A model generated the notes under the pieces. That model made no database searches. It saw only the letters and a list, made by a program, of their open reading frames with translations, and had not been told where the DNA came from. Below are positions 50,703 through 59,353 of a stretch of 64,000 nt of DNA, in pieces. Both the position numbers and the translations under genes were made by a program. How positions within the stretch are numbered: the first letter of the stretch is position 1; each line of letters starts with the position of its first letter. This DNA is from Pedobacter planticolens (lineage in GTDB: Bacteria > Bacteroidota > Bacteroidia > Sphingobacteriales > Sphingobacteriaceae), in the NCBI RefSeq assembly GCF_014172375.1, contig NZ_WNXD01000002.1:1054001-1118000 (forward strand), read 5' to 3'.

Positions 50703-51899
50703 CTAATCTAATTTTGCTTTTGGTCTTTCGTCTTCTGGTCGTCTAGTTCCATCGTATAATTCGTATTCGAGCATACGACAATCTAGTTTTCCGTTATAAA
50801 ACTCTATTTTTTTATCAGCTTTTAAGCCAATTTTCTTCGCCAAATCTGGATTTCCTGTAAAGATATAACCAAAATATCCTTTGCAATTCTTCTTCATGAA
50901 ATCGCCAATGCGTTTGTAGGTCAATTCCAATTTGCTATGCACACCCAAACGTTCGCCATATTCTGGATTAAAAACCACTACACCTTTTCCGCCTTCTGGA
51001 ACTGGAGTTTCTTCAAAATCACAAACTTCGAAAGTAATTAACGTATCTACACCAGCAGTTTTTGCATTTCTTCTGGTTACATCAACTGCATCTTCAGAAA
51101 TATCAGTCGCGATAATTTGTAAATCCACATTTTTAATTACTTGATCTTTTAAAATTCTTCGCTCTGCAAAAAATACTTCTTCATCATAACCTAAAATATG
51201 CATAAAACCATAATTCATTCTATATAAACCTGGTCGGCGATTGGTAGCTATTAAAGCAGCTTCAATGGCTAAAGTTCCCGAACCACACATCGGATTTACA
51301 AAAGGAGATTTCTGATCCCATTGGGTTGCCATAATTGTGCTAGCCGCTAAAGCTTCTAACATTGGGGCTTTTCCAGGGATTTTACGATAGCCATGTTTCG
51401 CTAAGGTTTCACCGCTGGTATCTATAAAAATGTCAGCTTCGTCATCTTTCCAGTACAAATGAACAACTGTTTTGTTAGCATCAGAACCAGAGTTTGGACG
51501 GATATTTTTCTTTTCTCTAAAGCGATCTACAATTGCATCCTTAACTTTTAAATTAGCAAAAAGAGGAGTGGTAATCGTTGGGTTATCTACGTTAGATGTT
51601 ACCGAGAAATAACCAGCAAAGTCAATTAATTCTTCCCATTCCATCGCAACCAAAGCGGTGTACAATTCGTCTGGAGTGTTCGCTTTAAAGCTGTTTATGC
51701 AATATAAAATCTGACTTGCACATCTTAAGTTCAAGTTCAGTTTTATGCATTCTGTTAACGTAATATTTAACTCAACACCTGTTGGAAAAGCCCTTACAAT
51801 TTCATAACCTAAAGCGGTAACTTCATCTTGTAAATAAGGCGAAAGCCTTTTGTTGCAGGTAATAATTACCTTGCTTTTGGTTTGGAAAACTTGCATCAT
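50703..51899 (-). CDS. THUMP-domain class I RNA methyltransferase (RlmL-like)
   Basis: A 398-residue enzyme with an N-terminal ferredoxin-like/THUMP domain (about 1-165) and a C-terminal Rossmann methyltransferase domain with PMCGSGTLAIEAALIATNRRPG. The catalytic motif, usually NPPYG, reads FNPEYGERLG here. It is related to the N-terminal half of RlmL, which methylates G2445 of 23S rRNA, or to YpsC. Two ATGs lie at 51899 and 51896. The promoter element at 51908-51915 is a few bases upstream. Confidence 0.93.
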   Translation of the reverse strand: MMQVFQTKSKVIITCNKRLSPYLQDEVTALGYEIVRAFPTGVELNITLTECIKLNLNLRCASQILYCINSFKANTPDELYTALVAMEWEELIDFAGYFSVTSNVDNPTITTPLFANLKVKDAIVDRFREKKNIRPNSGSDANKTVVHLYWKDDEADIFIDTSGETLAKHGYRKIPGKAPMLEALAASTIMATQWDQKSPFVNPMCGSGTLAIEAALIATNRRPGLYRMNYGFMHILGYDEEVFFAERRILKDQVIKNVDLQIIATDISEDAVDVTRRNAKTAGVDTLITFEVCDFEETPVPEGGKGVVVFNPEYGERLGVHSKLELTYKRIGDFMKKNCKGYFGYIFTGNPDLAKKIGLKADKKIEFYNGKLDCRMLEYELYDGTRRPEDERPKAKLD

Positions 51900-51907
51900 A
51901 TTAACCG

Positions 51908-51915
51908 CAAAGTTA
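51908..51915 (-). promoter_or_regulatory. Promoter -7 element of the RNA methyltransferase gene
   Basis: The minus strand reads TAACTTTG, exact, with 8 nt between it and the first ATG, giving an mRNA with almost no leader. Confidence 0.65.
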
Positions 51916-52090
51916 CCAATAAAAATAGAGAATTAATTTTTGGACTTGATTTGTATATTATCGACCCTAAATTATCGTTATTCTATAATTAGTTAACTCA
52001 AAGTTGTGTGGAAAACTTGATGCTTTTCGATGCAGATTTATCAATAAAATTTTAGAGATTTGGTTTGATAGTATAATTATAAGTTTTGAT

Positions 52091-52459
52091 ATGGAAATTA
52101 AAGGCAAGGTACACGAAATAGGTGCATTACAACAGGTAAGTGAAACGTTTAAAAAACGTGATTTAATTATAGAATACGCAGAAAACCCAACATATCCTGA
52201 ATATATTAGGTTTGAGGCTTTACAAGATAAAACAGCTTTATTCGATACATTAAAAGCTGGTGATGAAGTAGAAGTTTCTTTCAATTTACGCGGTCGCCCG
52301 TGGACAAACAAAGAAGGTGTAACTTCATATTTTAATAGTTTAGTGGTTTGGCGTTTAACGGCTTTAACCAATACAGCGGGTGCTGCTGCGGCTCCACAAT
52401 ACGCTGCTCCGGTAGATGTTAATACTCCAGCAGGAGAAGAAGACGATCTTCCGTTCTAA
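52091..52459 (+). CDS. DUF3127 domain protein
   Basis: The 122-residue protein is nearly all DUF3127 domain (MEIKGKVHEIGALQQVSETFKKRDLIIEYAENPTYPEYIRFEALQDKTALFD then VEVSFNLRGRPWTNKEGVTSYFNSLVVWRL), an OB-fold-like family related to single-strand-binding proteins. It ends in an Ala/Pro-rich tail with an acidic tip, GEEDDLPF, like the C-terminal tip of SSB that binds partner proteins. ATG 52091 is chosen; an upstream TTG extension (52004) is unlike the family. Likely a nucleic-acid-binding protein. Followed by a terminator. Confidence 0.93.
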   Translation: MEIKGKVHEIGALQQVSETFKKRDLIIEYAENPTYPEYIRFEALQDKTALFDTLKAGDEVEVSFNLRGRPWTNKEGVTSYFNSLVVWRLTALTNTAGAAAAPQYAAPVDVNTPAGEEDDLPF

Positions 52460-52491
52460 AAATCTTTTTTAAGAAAACAAGTTTGTTAATT

Positions 52492-52522
52492 AAACCGTCC
52501 CTCAACAAAGGACGGTTTTTTT
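52492..52522 (+). terminator. Intrinsic terminator after the DUF3127 gene
   Basis: AAACCGTCC (52492-52500) pairs with GGACGGTTT (52510-52518); loop of nine and a run of seven T. Confidence 0.93.
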
Positions 52523-52590
52523 GCGTTTAAGCCGTTGGTTGTTACTGTGTTAAAAAGTGTTAAAACACGGTTTTTTGGGTATTAATCATT

Positions 52591-52598
52591 TATTTTTG
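52591..52598 (+). promoter_or_regulatory. Promoter -7 element of the two-component operon
   Basis: TATTTTTG, exact; ten bases to the ATG at 52609, giving a leader of only a few bases. Confidence 0.65.
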
Positions 52599-52608
52599 AA
52601 TAGTTTAA

Positions 52609-54447
52609 ATGAAAAAGAGAAGTCTTTGGTTGATAACCGCCTTAATGACCTTAGCATTGCTGGGTGTTTTTGTAATGCAATTGTATTACATCAAGGAATC
52701 GTATACACTAAAATCTCAATTGTTTGAACAAGATGTAAACCAGGCGTTAAATGCAGTAGTTAATAAGGTTCAAAAGCAAAATGCTGTTACTCACATCACT
52801 AAAAAAGATCTTGATTTTAAAATACAAGGTGAACAAAACGATTTAAACAGGGCTCAAAAATATGTTGATTTAAAAGAGAAATTTAATCTACAGGAAGAAA
52901 AAAGAAAGCAAGATAAATATCGACAAATTCTAGCAGCTCTAAATTATCAAGATACATTAATTAGAATGAACTTTGGAGATGCAGTTGTCATTTCTGAAGA
53001 AGAATATGCTAATTTGCCAGATTTAGTGCACTCGGGCGTATTAATGGTTACTAAAGATTTGATGGATGCGAATGGCAATGTTCTTCGTCGAGTGGCCGCT
53101 TTAAGATATGACCCTAATAGAGCTAGGACCTTTAATTTGACACCAAATACTATGCCCGATACTATTAGGTATTTGGTACAAGACCCTCGAGATTTAAAAC
53201 CTTTGGGTGTTTCCGTTGCCACTGTTGATGATGCGATGGCAAAGAAGTTTAAAATTGAGGACGCTATCGCACAAAGAAGGTATCAACAGGCGTTACAACA
53301 GTTAAATGCCGATACGGTTAATTTGTTAGATGATGGTAGCGTAAATGTGTACCAAGAAGCTGCTAAAGAAATGGCAGATAAAGACGTCCCTTTGATTAAA
53401 AGAATACCTAAAAGGGATAATTTGGATACCTTAATTAAAAAGGAACTGCTGATTAGGAACATCAATATCGATTATGATTTTTGGGTAAAATTGGCCACAA
53501 AGGATTCGGTGATTTATCAAAATGCGGCTCATACTAGTGGAGAGGTTACGCCATCGGGTCTATACAAATTGCCTTTGTTTAGTAAAGATATTATTAGAGA
53601 TCCGGGGATGTTGTATGTGTATTTCCCTAAGAAAAACTCGTTGATATTTAGTAATCTATTTGCAACCATGGCATCATCTGCTGGATTGCTTTTGGTGCTC
53701 ATCTTTATCTTTACGTATACGATTTATGCCATCATCAGACAGAAAAAACTGTCGGAAATGAAAACGGATTTCATTAACAATATGACTCACGAATTTAAAA
53801 CTCCTGTTGCTACCATTATGATAGCAAGTGAGGCTTTAAAAGATCCAGAGGTTGTAGAAGATAAGAGTAGAATCAGCCGGTTGGCTAACATTATTTATGA
53901 TGAAAATGTACGTTTGGGAAATCATATTGAACGTGTATTAAGTGTTGCGAGGTTAGAGAAAAAGGAAATAAAACTAGAATTTAATCCTGTTAAGGTAAAT
54001 GATTTAATTACTGCGGTGGTTGATAGTATGGGCTTACAATTGCACAAAAGAAATGCAACGATAACGCTTAATTTAAACGCAACGGAAGATGTAATTATGG
54101 GTGATGAATTGCATTTATCTAACGTGATTTATAATTTGATAGATAACGCAAATAAGTATAGTGTAAATGAGCCTCAGATTATAATAACTACCCAAAGCGA
54201 CGCTAAAAACTTGTATATTGAGGTATGCGATGAAGGAATTGGAATGACGAAAGACCACACCAAACGCATTTTTGATCAGTTTTATAGAGTGCCAACTGGC
54301 AATTTACATGATGTGAAAGGGTTTGGATTGGGCTTAAATTATGTGCAGGATATTGTAAACGAAATGAACGGAACAATAAAAGTACATAGTGAAAAAGATA
54401 AAGGAACTACGTTTGAAGTGTGCTTGCCATTTAAACAAAGCAATTAA
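52609..54447 (+). CDS. Sensor histidine kinase
   Basis: The 612-residue kinase has a first membrane segment at about 6-24 and a second at about 345-370 (NLFATMASSAGLLLVLIFIFTYTIYAI), with a 320-residue periplasmic sensor region between them. The HisKA H-box is NMTHEFKTPVATIM (H394); N-box NLIDNANKYS, G-boxes CDEGIGMTKDH and GFGLGLNYVQDI. Its response regulator gene follows by 9 nt, so the pair is complete. The signal is unknown. Confidence 0.95.
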   Translation: MKKRSLWLITALMTLALLGVFVMQLYYIKESYTLKSQLFEQDVNQALNAVVNKVQKQNAVTHITKKDLDFKIQGEQNDLNRAQKYVDLKEKFNLQEEKRKQDKYRQILAALNYQDTLIRMNFGDAVVISEEEYANLPDLVHSGVLMVTKDLMDANGNVLRRVAALRYDPNRARTFNLTPNTMPDTIRYLVQDPRDLKPLGVSVATVDDAMAKKFKIEDAIAQRRYQQALQQLNADTVNLLDDGSVNVYQEAAKEMADKDVPLIKRIPKRDNLDTLIKKELLIRNINIDYDFWVKLATKDSVIYQNAAHTSGEVTPSGLYKLPLFSKDIIRDPGMLYVYFPKKNSLIFSNLFATMASSAGLLLVLIFIFTYTIYAIIRQKKLSEMKTDFINNMTHEFKTPVATIMIASEALKDPEVVEDKSRISRLANIIYDENVRLGNHIERVLSVARLEKKEIKLEFNPVKVNDLITAVVDSMGLQLHKRNATITLNLNATEDVIMGDELHLSNVIYNLIDNANKYSVNEPQIIITTQSDAKNLYIEVCDEGIGMTKDHTKRIFDQFYRVPTGNLHDVKGFGLGLNYVQDIVNEMNGTIKVHSEKDKGTTFEVCLPFKQSN

Positions 54448-54456
54448 AATAGAAAT

Positions 54457-55152
54457 ATGAAGAAGATCTTATTGGTAGAGGATGATCCTAATTTGGGCAT
54501 GTTATTACAAGATTACCTACAGTTGAAGGGTAAGTTTGAGGTGGTTTTGTGTACTGATGGCGAGGAGGGAATAAAGGCTTTTACTAAGCAAAACTTTGAT
54601 CTATGCATTTTAGATGTAATGATGCCTAAAAAGGATGGATTTACATTGGGCAAGGAGATTAGAAAGTCGAATCAGCAGGTGCCTATTATTTTTGCAACTG
54701 CTAAAGCCATGATGGAAGATAAAGCTTCTGCTTATGATTTAGGTGGCGATGATTATATTACTAAACCTTTCCGTATTGAAGAATTGTTGTTACGTATTAA
54801 TGCATTGTTAAAAAGGGCATCGGCGAAGGAGAATACGGCTAATGAACCTGTACAAACTCATTTTGAAATTGGTCAATATACGTTTGATTATACAACGCAG
54901 TTGATCCATTTTAATGGTGTGCAGCAGAAGCTATCTACTAAGGAAGCGGAGCTTTTACAATTGCTTTGTTTAAAGAAAAACACGGTTTTAACTAGGGAAG
55001 AGGCTTTGTTAAGTATTTGGCATGATGACAATTACTTTAATGGTAGGAGTATGGATGTCTTTTTAAGTAAGCTTCGTAAGTATTTGAAGGAAGATCCGAA
55101 GGTGGAGATTTTAAATGTGCATGGTAAGGGGTATAAGTTGTTGGTGAATTAG
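54457..55152 (+). CDS. Response regulator, OmpR family
   Basis: The 231-residue regulator has a receiver domain with D53 (LCILDVMMPKKDG) and K103 (DYITKPF), and a C-terminal winged helix (about 130-230: TKEAELLQLLCLKKNTVLTREEALLSIWHDDNYFNGRSMDVFLSKLRKYLKED). The cognate of the preceding kinase by 9-nt spacing. Targets not identifiable; probable transcription activator. Confidence 0.96.
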   Translation: MKKILLVEDDPNLGMLLQDYLQLKGKFEVVLCTDGEEGIKAFTKQNFDLCILDVMMPKKDGFTLGKEIRKSNQQVPIIFATAKAMMEDKASAYDLGGDDYITKPFRIEELLLRINALLKRASAKENTANEPVQTHFEIGQYTFDYTTQLIHFNGVQQKLSTKEAELLQLLCLKKNTVLTREEALLSIWHDDNYFNGRSMDVFLSKLRKYLKEDPKVEILNVHGKGYKLLVN

Positions 55153-55568
55153 GTTTCTTTTCTCTTGTCATTCAGAGCGCAGAGAAGAATCTCACATTTT
55201 GTCATCCTGGCTTGTGCCGATTTTACATCGGTAGTTTGTCGAAGGTTATTTTTTTTAGCTCGCTGCCGCTATGGCTCTTTCTTTTCTCTTGATAGAAAAG
55301 AAACAAAAGATCAAGGCTTAGTATCATCTCTCGGATTAAGCTATCAAAACTTTTAGGGCAACAGAATAAGGTCCCGATGAAGGATCGGAACTGCATTCTG
55401 TTTTGGGTTGTGGTTTTTGAACGTGTTTGCAAAAGTTTTAATGCTTTCTCCTTCGGGATGCTACAAGGCCAGTCCTCGCCCTTGGGAATGGTTTGTGGTT
55501 TTGGTGAGGTTGCAATGATGAGGGTGTTTAGCAGGTTGCGTTACAAAACCTGCAGCTCTAATAAAAAG
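55153..55568. other. Gene-free interval with nested hairpins
   Basis: About 415 bases without a supported gene. It holds the CAGAGCG-type single arm (55166-55193), a perfect 10-bp hairpin TTTCTTTTCT-CTTGAT-AGAAAAGAAA (55278-55303), and a nested hairpin with arms AACAGAAT/ATTCTGTT (55360-55367, 55395-55402) around CCGAT/ATCGG. Composition is less AT-rich than nearby intergenic DNA. A decayed repeat element is likely. Confidence 0.65.
55166..55193 (+). repeat. CAGAGCG-family repeat, single arm
   Basis: TGTCATTCAGAGCGCAGAGAAGAATCTC-like arm, again preceded by TGTCAT; diverged from 781-800 at three positions. Confidence 0.7.
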
Positions 55569-55617
55569 AATGGCAGGTGATATCACAAAGATTGTACCTG
55601 CCATTTTATTTTTTTGG
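55569..55617. terminator. Bidirectional terminator between convergent genes
   Basis: AATGGCAGGT (55569-55578) pairs with ACCTGCCATT (55596-55605). The plus strand then has a T-rich run to 55617; the minus strand has CTTTTTATTAG after it. It can end both the two-component operon and the GLPGLI gene. Confidence 0.85.
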
Positions 55618-55635
55618 CTTGTTTCTTTTATCCTA

Positions 55636-56409
55636 CTAAAGCAGAAAAGCTTTAAAGGCATCTTTTGCGTAATCTCCCCAGTCTTTTAAGGCAGATTTTA
55701 GTGTAGCGATTAAGCCAGCATTAGTTGTTGCTTTTCCTTTAACGGGCGCTTTTAATTTGTCTTCTGCTACAGGTTGATCGGTTACGCTGGTTGCAAACCA
55801 TGTGGTGTGTTCGTAGGGTAGGGCAACTCCTAAAATCATCCCAGGTAAACCGGAAAATGATTCGGGACCGCCTGAAATGGGTATTTCATCTGTATAAAAA
55901 GCAACTACATAAATGGAATCCATAATTAAGGCATTTGCCCTTCGACAATCATAACCAGCAATGTTTTTAATTTCGTTGGTAATTTTCCAATTAATTTTTC
56001 TAGTACTATCTTTTACTAAATAGGTTTCTTCGTACACTTTTTTCTGACTGGTACTTGTACCCGTCACTGTATTGGTAAAAATGATGTTGTTTTGTTGTGC
56101 GGCAAAATCTCCCCACATATTGTTAACGGGTACAGTTTCTTCTATAGGCTTAAACAAAGTTTGATCTTTTGAAAACGTTAGTGTGCTTTTTAAGACCCTA
56201 AACTGAGGCTGCGTTTTCTGATAGTTTTCGAACATCGGTTTCATGTAACTTTCGTTACGGGCAGTAATTTGTTTCTTAAGGAGAGCAAACATATTTACCC
56301 TTTTTTCGAACTCTATAGTGCCTTGTTGTGCGAAACGAGCATTTTGAGCGAACGCTGTTTGCATAGCAATTACTAACAAACAGGTGATTGTAATTTGATT
56401 AATTTTCAT
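55636..56409 (-). CDS. GLPGLI family protein
   Basis: A 257-residue exported protein with signal peptide 1-21 (ending AFAQ) and the family motif FSGLPGMILGVALP near residue 185. Typical late position of YDCRRA and a C-terminal substrate-like region. GLPGLI proteins are specific to Bacteroidota and are usually paired with an OMP_b-brl_3 barrel; here that gene ends 4 nt upstream. Function unknown; an envelope partner of the barrel is inferred. Confidence 0.94.
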   Translation of the reverse strand: MKINQITITCLLVIAMQTAFAQNARFAQQGTIEFEKRVNMFALLKKQITARNESYMKPMFENYQKTQPQFRVLKSTLTFSKDQTLFKPIEETVPVNNMWGDFAAQQNNIIFTNTVTGTSTSQKKVYEETYLVKDSTRKINWKITNEIKNIAGYDCRRANALIMDSIYVVAFYTDEIPISGGPESFSGLPGMILGVALPYEHTTWFATSVTDQPVAEDKLKAPVKGKATTNAGLIATLKSALKDWGDYAKDAFKAFLL

Positions 56410-56413
56410 CTTA

Positions 56414-59206
56414 TTATTTTTTAACTACCCCCATTTTGCTGAAATCCCAACTTACCGAATACATAAAATAACGTTTTATAGTGGTGTAACTTCTTTGGGT
56501 TATCAAGTTCCCACTTACGCGTCTGCTAAAGCCTAAATTTTGATTTAGTAAATCATTTCCAGAAAGAGTCATCTTTAAATTATCTCCTTTAAAAAAGGTT
56601 TTACTGATTGAAGCATTCCATATTACACGAGAAAAATCTTCATCAAATGATTGTGTTTTGGCAGTATATTCATAATTGGCATCAGATCTTAACTGTACTT
56701 TCCCCGGCAGGTAAAAACTAAATTGTCCACTGGCGTCAGCTCCCCATCCATTGTTATTTACATTTTTTTGTAGGGAAGTTTGTTGTGTGTTGTAATTTGG
56801 TCCAGCATAAAAATAGAAGTCATATTTTTTCTCTTTGTATTTACTTAAAGAGATGCTAGCAGAATAATTATTTGAAGTTGATTTATTGAGTGCGTGGTTT
56901 ACATAATTATACGATGTGCTACCTGAGGTATTTAAACTAATACCACCGTTAATTCCTAAGAATTTAATTTTTCTATTAAAATCAAGGTACACACTATAAT
57001 TAAAAGGTGTTTTACTGTTGAAATTAATCGATTGGTATTCGGTTTTTCCTGTTGATTGATCGAAATTTGTATTGTTTACAATTTGATTTGAAACAAAGTT
57101 ATATCTACCGCTTAAGTAAATAGATTGGCTGCTTAATACTTTGTAGGAGTTGTAGCTTACATTGAAACTATTATTGTAAGACGGTTTTAAATCAGGGTTA
57201 CCCAATGGGATATTTAATGGATCTGTATTCACTTTTACGGGTTGTAATTGCTCTACCGTTGGTTGATTTGTATAGCCACTATAGCCAAATCTGAATGAAC
57301 TTTGTTGTGAGAATTTGTATTGATAACTTGCTTGAGGCATCCAATTAGTAAAGCTTCTTTTGTAGCTTGTACCTGAATAGGCTTCGAATTGATCAAAGTT
57401 AACTGCACTTATTTTAGTACCCCAACTTACTACGGTTTTCAGTTTTTTATAATTGAATATTGCACCCGCTTGATTAATTAACTGATCTGCTTTAAAATCA
57501 TTACTATAATCGGCATCTAAAACATCGTAATTGCCAGGTGTGGATGCGTTAAAAGATTTTCGATCGGATCTGCTATTGTTAATGCTTAACCCATAATTTA
57601 AAACTAATGCTAGGGTTTTACTAAGGGGCTCGTTATAGGTAAGGTTTGAACTGAAGACAGTACTTTTAGTATTTACTGTTTTAAATTGGTCTGTAATTTC
57701 CGTTTTATAATTTATACCTTCAGGATTAAAGAATTCGTTTTTGGCGTTTAAAAACCCTTCACTATCTTTTTGAGTAATTGCTTGACTTAGTCTAAGAGAA
57801 TAATTTCTCCCTACTTTTTTTAGTTTTTTGGTATAAAATGCTGAGATATTAAATGCCTTATCGTTTCCATTATTATCTACGCTTCGTTTAGATTTATTTA
57901 TTAAGCTATTATCACCTCTGGTGCTTGATGAGATAAAATCATTTGTGGTTTCGTTATTTTTCAAACTTCCATCTGCACTTATTTTTAAGTTAGAAGTGGT
58001 ATCTAATTTAATTTGATAGGTCGCATCTAACTTTTGTCTAAACATGTAATTATCGGTAACCTTATTAGAATTACTATTTGTAATGCTATCTGGCAAATTA
58101 TTTTGAGTAATGCTATTGTCTGAACCTGTAACACGTAAAGAACCAATTTTATAGTTGGTGTTTAAGGACTGTTTGTCTGAATTCCATTTGGTGTCGTAAT
58201 GTGCACCACCATTGTGTGCAACAGGAATTCCTTCGCCATAGTATCTCCCACCCCACGAATCTAAATCGTCTCCACCACCACCGCTAATCATCATTCCGCC
58301 ATCTATAAATTCAACGTTATCGCTTCCACCGCCAAATTTGCCATTGTCTTCCCAACCCAACCCAGTTTTACCAGTATTACTAGATGTACCATAGAGTGAA
58401 AACTTTTGCTTGGCTTTAAATTTATTGAACATGGCTTGGCCTTGGTATAAATCGTTGGTCGCTATTCCGGCATCTACTTTTCCAAAGTATCCACTCTTCT
58501 TATCTTCTTTCAGTTTAATGTTTAGGGTTGTGGTTTTTTGTCCATCATCTACGCCAGTAAAAGCCGCTTGATCACTAGATTTTTCAAAAAGCTGAACTTT
58601 ATCTACCATATCAGCCCGTAAGTTTTTAGTCACTAAGGTTGGGTCATCACCAAAGAATTCCTCACCATCTACCAAAACTTTTGAAACAGTTTTACCTTGG
58701 GCAGTGATTTTTCCATCCTTATCAACTTGCATCCCAGGAAATTTCTTTAACAAATCTTCTACCTTATCGTTAGGTTGTATAGTATAGCTACCTGCATTAA
58801 ATTCGGTGGTATCACCTTTAATTTTAATGGCTGCGACTTGCCCTTTAATAATTACCTCATTAAGTAATGTAGCCTTCGTTTTCATGTTAATTTGCTTAAA
58901 ATCTAGTGTGGTTTTAGCAGAATCTAAGGTGAAAGAAGAAACAAAATCGGCATAGGCTGGATACGTGAGTAAAAGGATGAAATTTCCTTTTTTCATAGCA
59001 TTAATTGCAAATGAACCATTTGCCGAAGCACGAGTATATTTAAATAATGTTGAATCTTTAGCATTTAAAATACTAATTGTTGCGTTGTGAAGTTTGCTAT
59101 TATTAGCAGTATCGGCAACAATTCCTTTAATTGAATATGGATTTTGTGCAAAAATTGCCGTACAAAAGCACAAGGAAAGCAAGAGGGCTAGGCTTATAGA
59201 TCTCAT
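56414..59206 (-). CDS. TonB-dependent-receptor-like outer membrane beta-barrel protein
   Basis: A 930-residue outer-membrane protein, paralogous to 14105-16885. Signal peptide (MRSISLALLLSLCFCTAIFAQ), CarboxypepD_reg-like domain (about 24-105), a plug-like region with VEDLLKKFPGMQVDKDG and KTVSKVLVDGEEFFGDD, then a long barrel. A glycine-rich insert GGGSDNVEFIDGGMMISGGGGDDLDSWGGRYYGEG lies at about 295-335. It ends with an aromatic-rich VSWDFSKMGVVKK tail. ATG 59206 is chosen because it gives a clean signal peptide; an in-frame GTG at 59230 lies in the promoter region. In an operon with the GLPGLI gene. Confidence 0.91.
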   Translation of the reverse strand: MRSISLALLLSLCFCTAIFAQNPYSIKGIVADTANNSKLHNATISILNAKDSTLFKYTRASANGSFAINAMKKGNFILLLTYPAYADFVSSFTLDSAKTTLDFKQINMKTKATLLNEVIIKGQVAAIKIKGDTTEFNAGSYTIQPNDKVEDLLKKFPGMQVDKDGKITAQGKTVSKVLVDGEEFFGDDPTLVTKNLRADMVDKVQLFEKSSDQAAFTGVDDGQKTTTLNIKLKEDKKSGYFGKVDAGIATNDLYQGQAMFNKFKAKQKFSLYGTSSNTGKTGLGWEDNGKFGGGSDNVEFIDGGMMISGGGGDDLDSWGGRYYGEGIPVAHNGGAHYDTKWNSDKQSLNTNYKIGSLRVTGSDNSITQNNLPDSITNSNSNKVTDNYMFRQKLDATYQIKLDTTSNLKISADGSLKNNETTNDFISSSTRGDNSLINKSKRSVDNNGNDKAFNISAFYTKKLKKVGRNYSLRLSQAITQKDSEGFLNAKNEFFNPEGINYKTEITDQFKTVNTKSTVFSSNLTYNEPLSKTLALVLNYGLSINNSRSDRKSFNASTPGNYDVLDADYSNDFKADQLINQAGAIFNYKKLKTVVSWGTKISAVNFDQFEAYSGTSYKRSFTNWMPQASYQYKFSQQSSFRFGYSGYTNQPTVEQLQPVKVNTDPLNIPLGNPDLKPSYNNSFNVSYNSYKVLSSQSIYLSGRYNFVSNQIVNNTNFDQSTGKTEYQSINFNSKTPFNYSVYLDFNRKIKFLGINGGISLNTSGSTSYNYVNHALNKSTSNNYSASISLSKYKEKKYDFYFYAGPNYNTQQTSLQKNVNNNGWGADASGQFSFYLPGKVQLRSDANYEYTAKTQSFDEDFSRVIWNASISKTFFKGDNLKMTLSGNDLLNQNLGFSRRVSGNLITQRSYTTIKRYFMYSVSWDFSKMGVVKK

Positions 59207-59353
59207 CTGATAGGTTAGTTTGGTTGCCACAAGATATAACTAAATCTTTAATACTAAAAATTTAGTTGAAAGAATTTAACAATAAATAACACTATTTAAC
59301 ATTTATCAAATGCTTATACATTCATCGTTATATTTAAACCACAAATTAGGATT

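Noticed and set aside
55377..55580. 67-residue open frame after the response regulator
   Set aside because: Composition and overlap with hairpins suggest a chance frame; no family match by eye.
59206..59230. GTG start extending the 930-residue barrel protein
   Set aside because: It would add residues before an otherwise perfect signal peptide and overlaps the promoter region.
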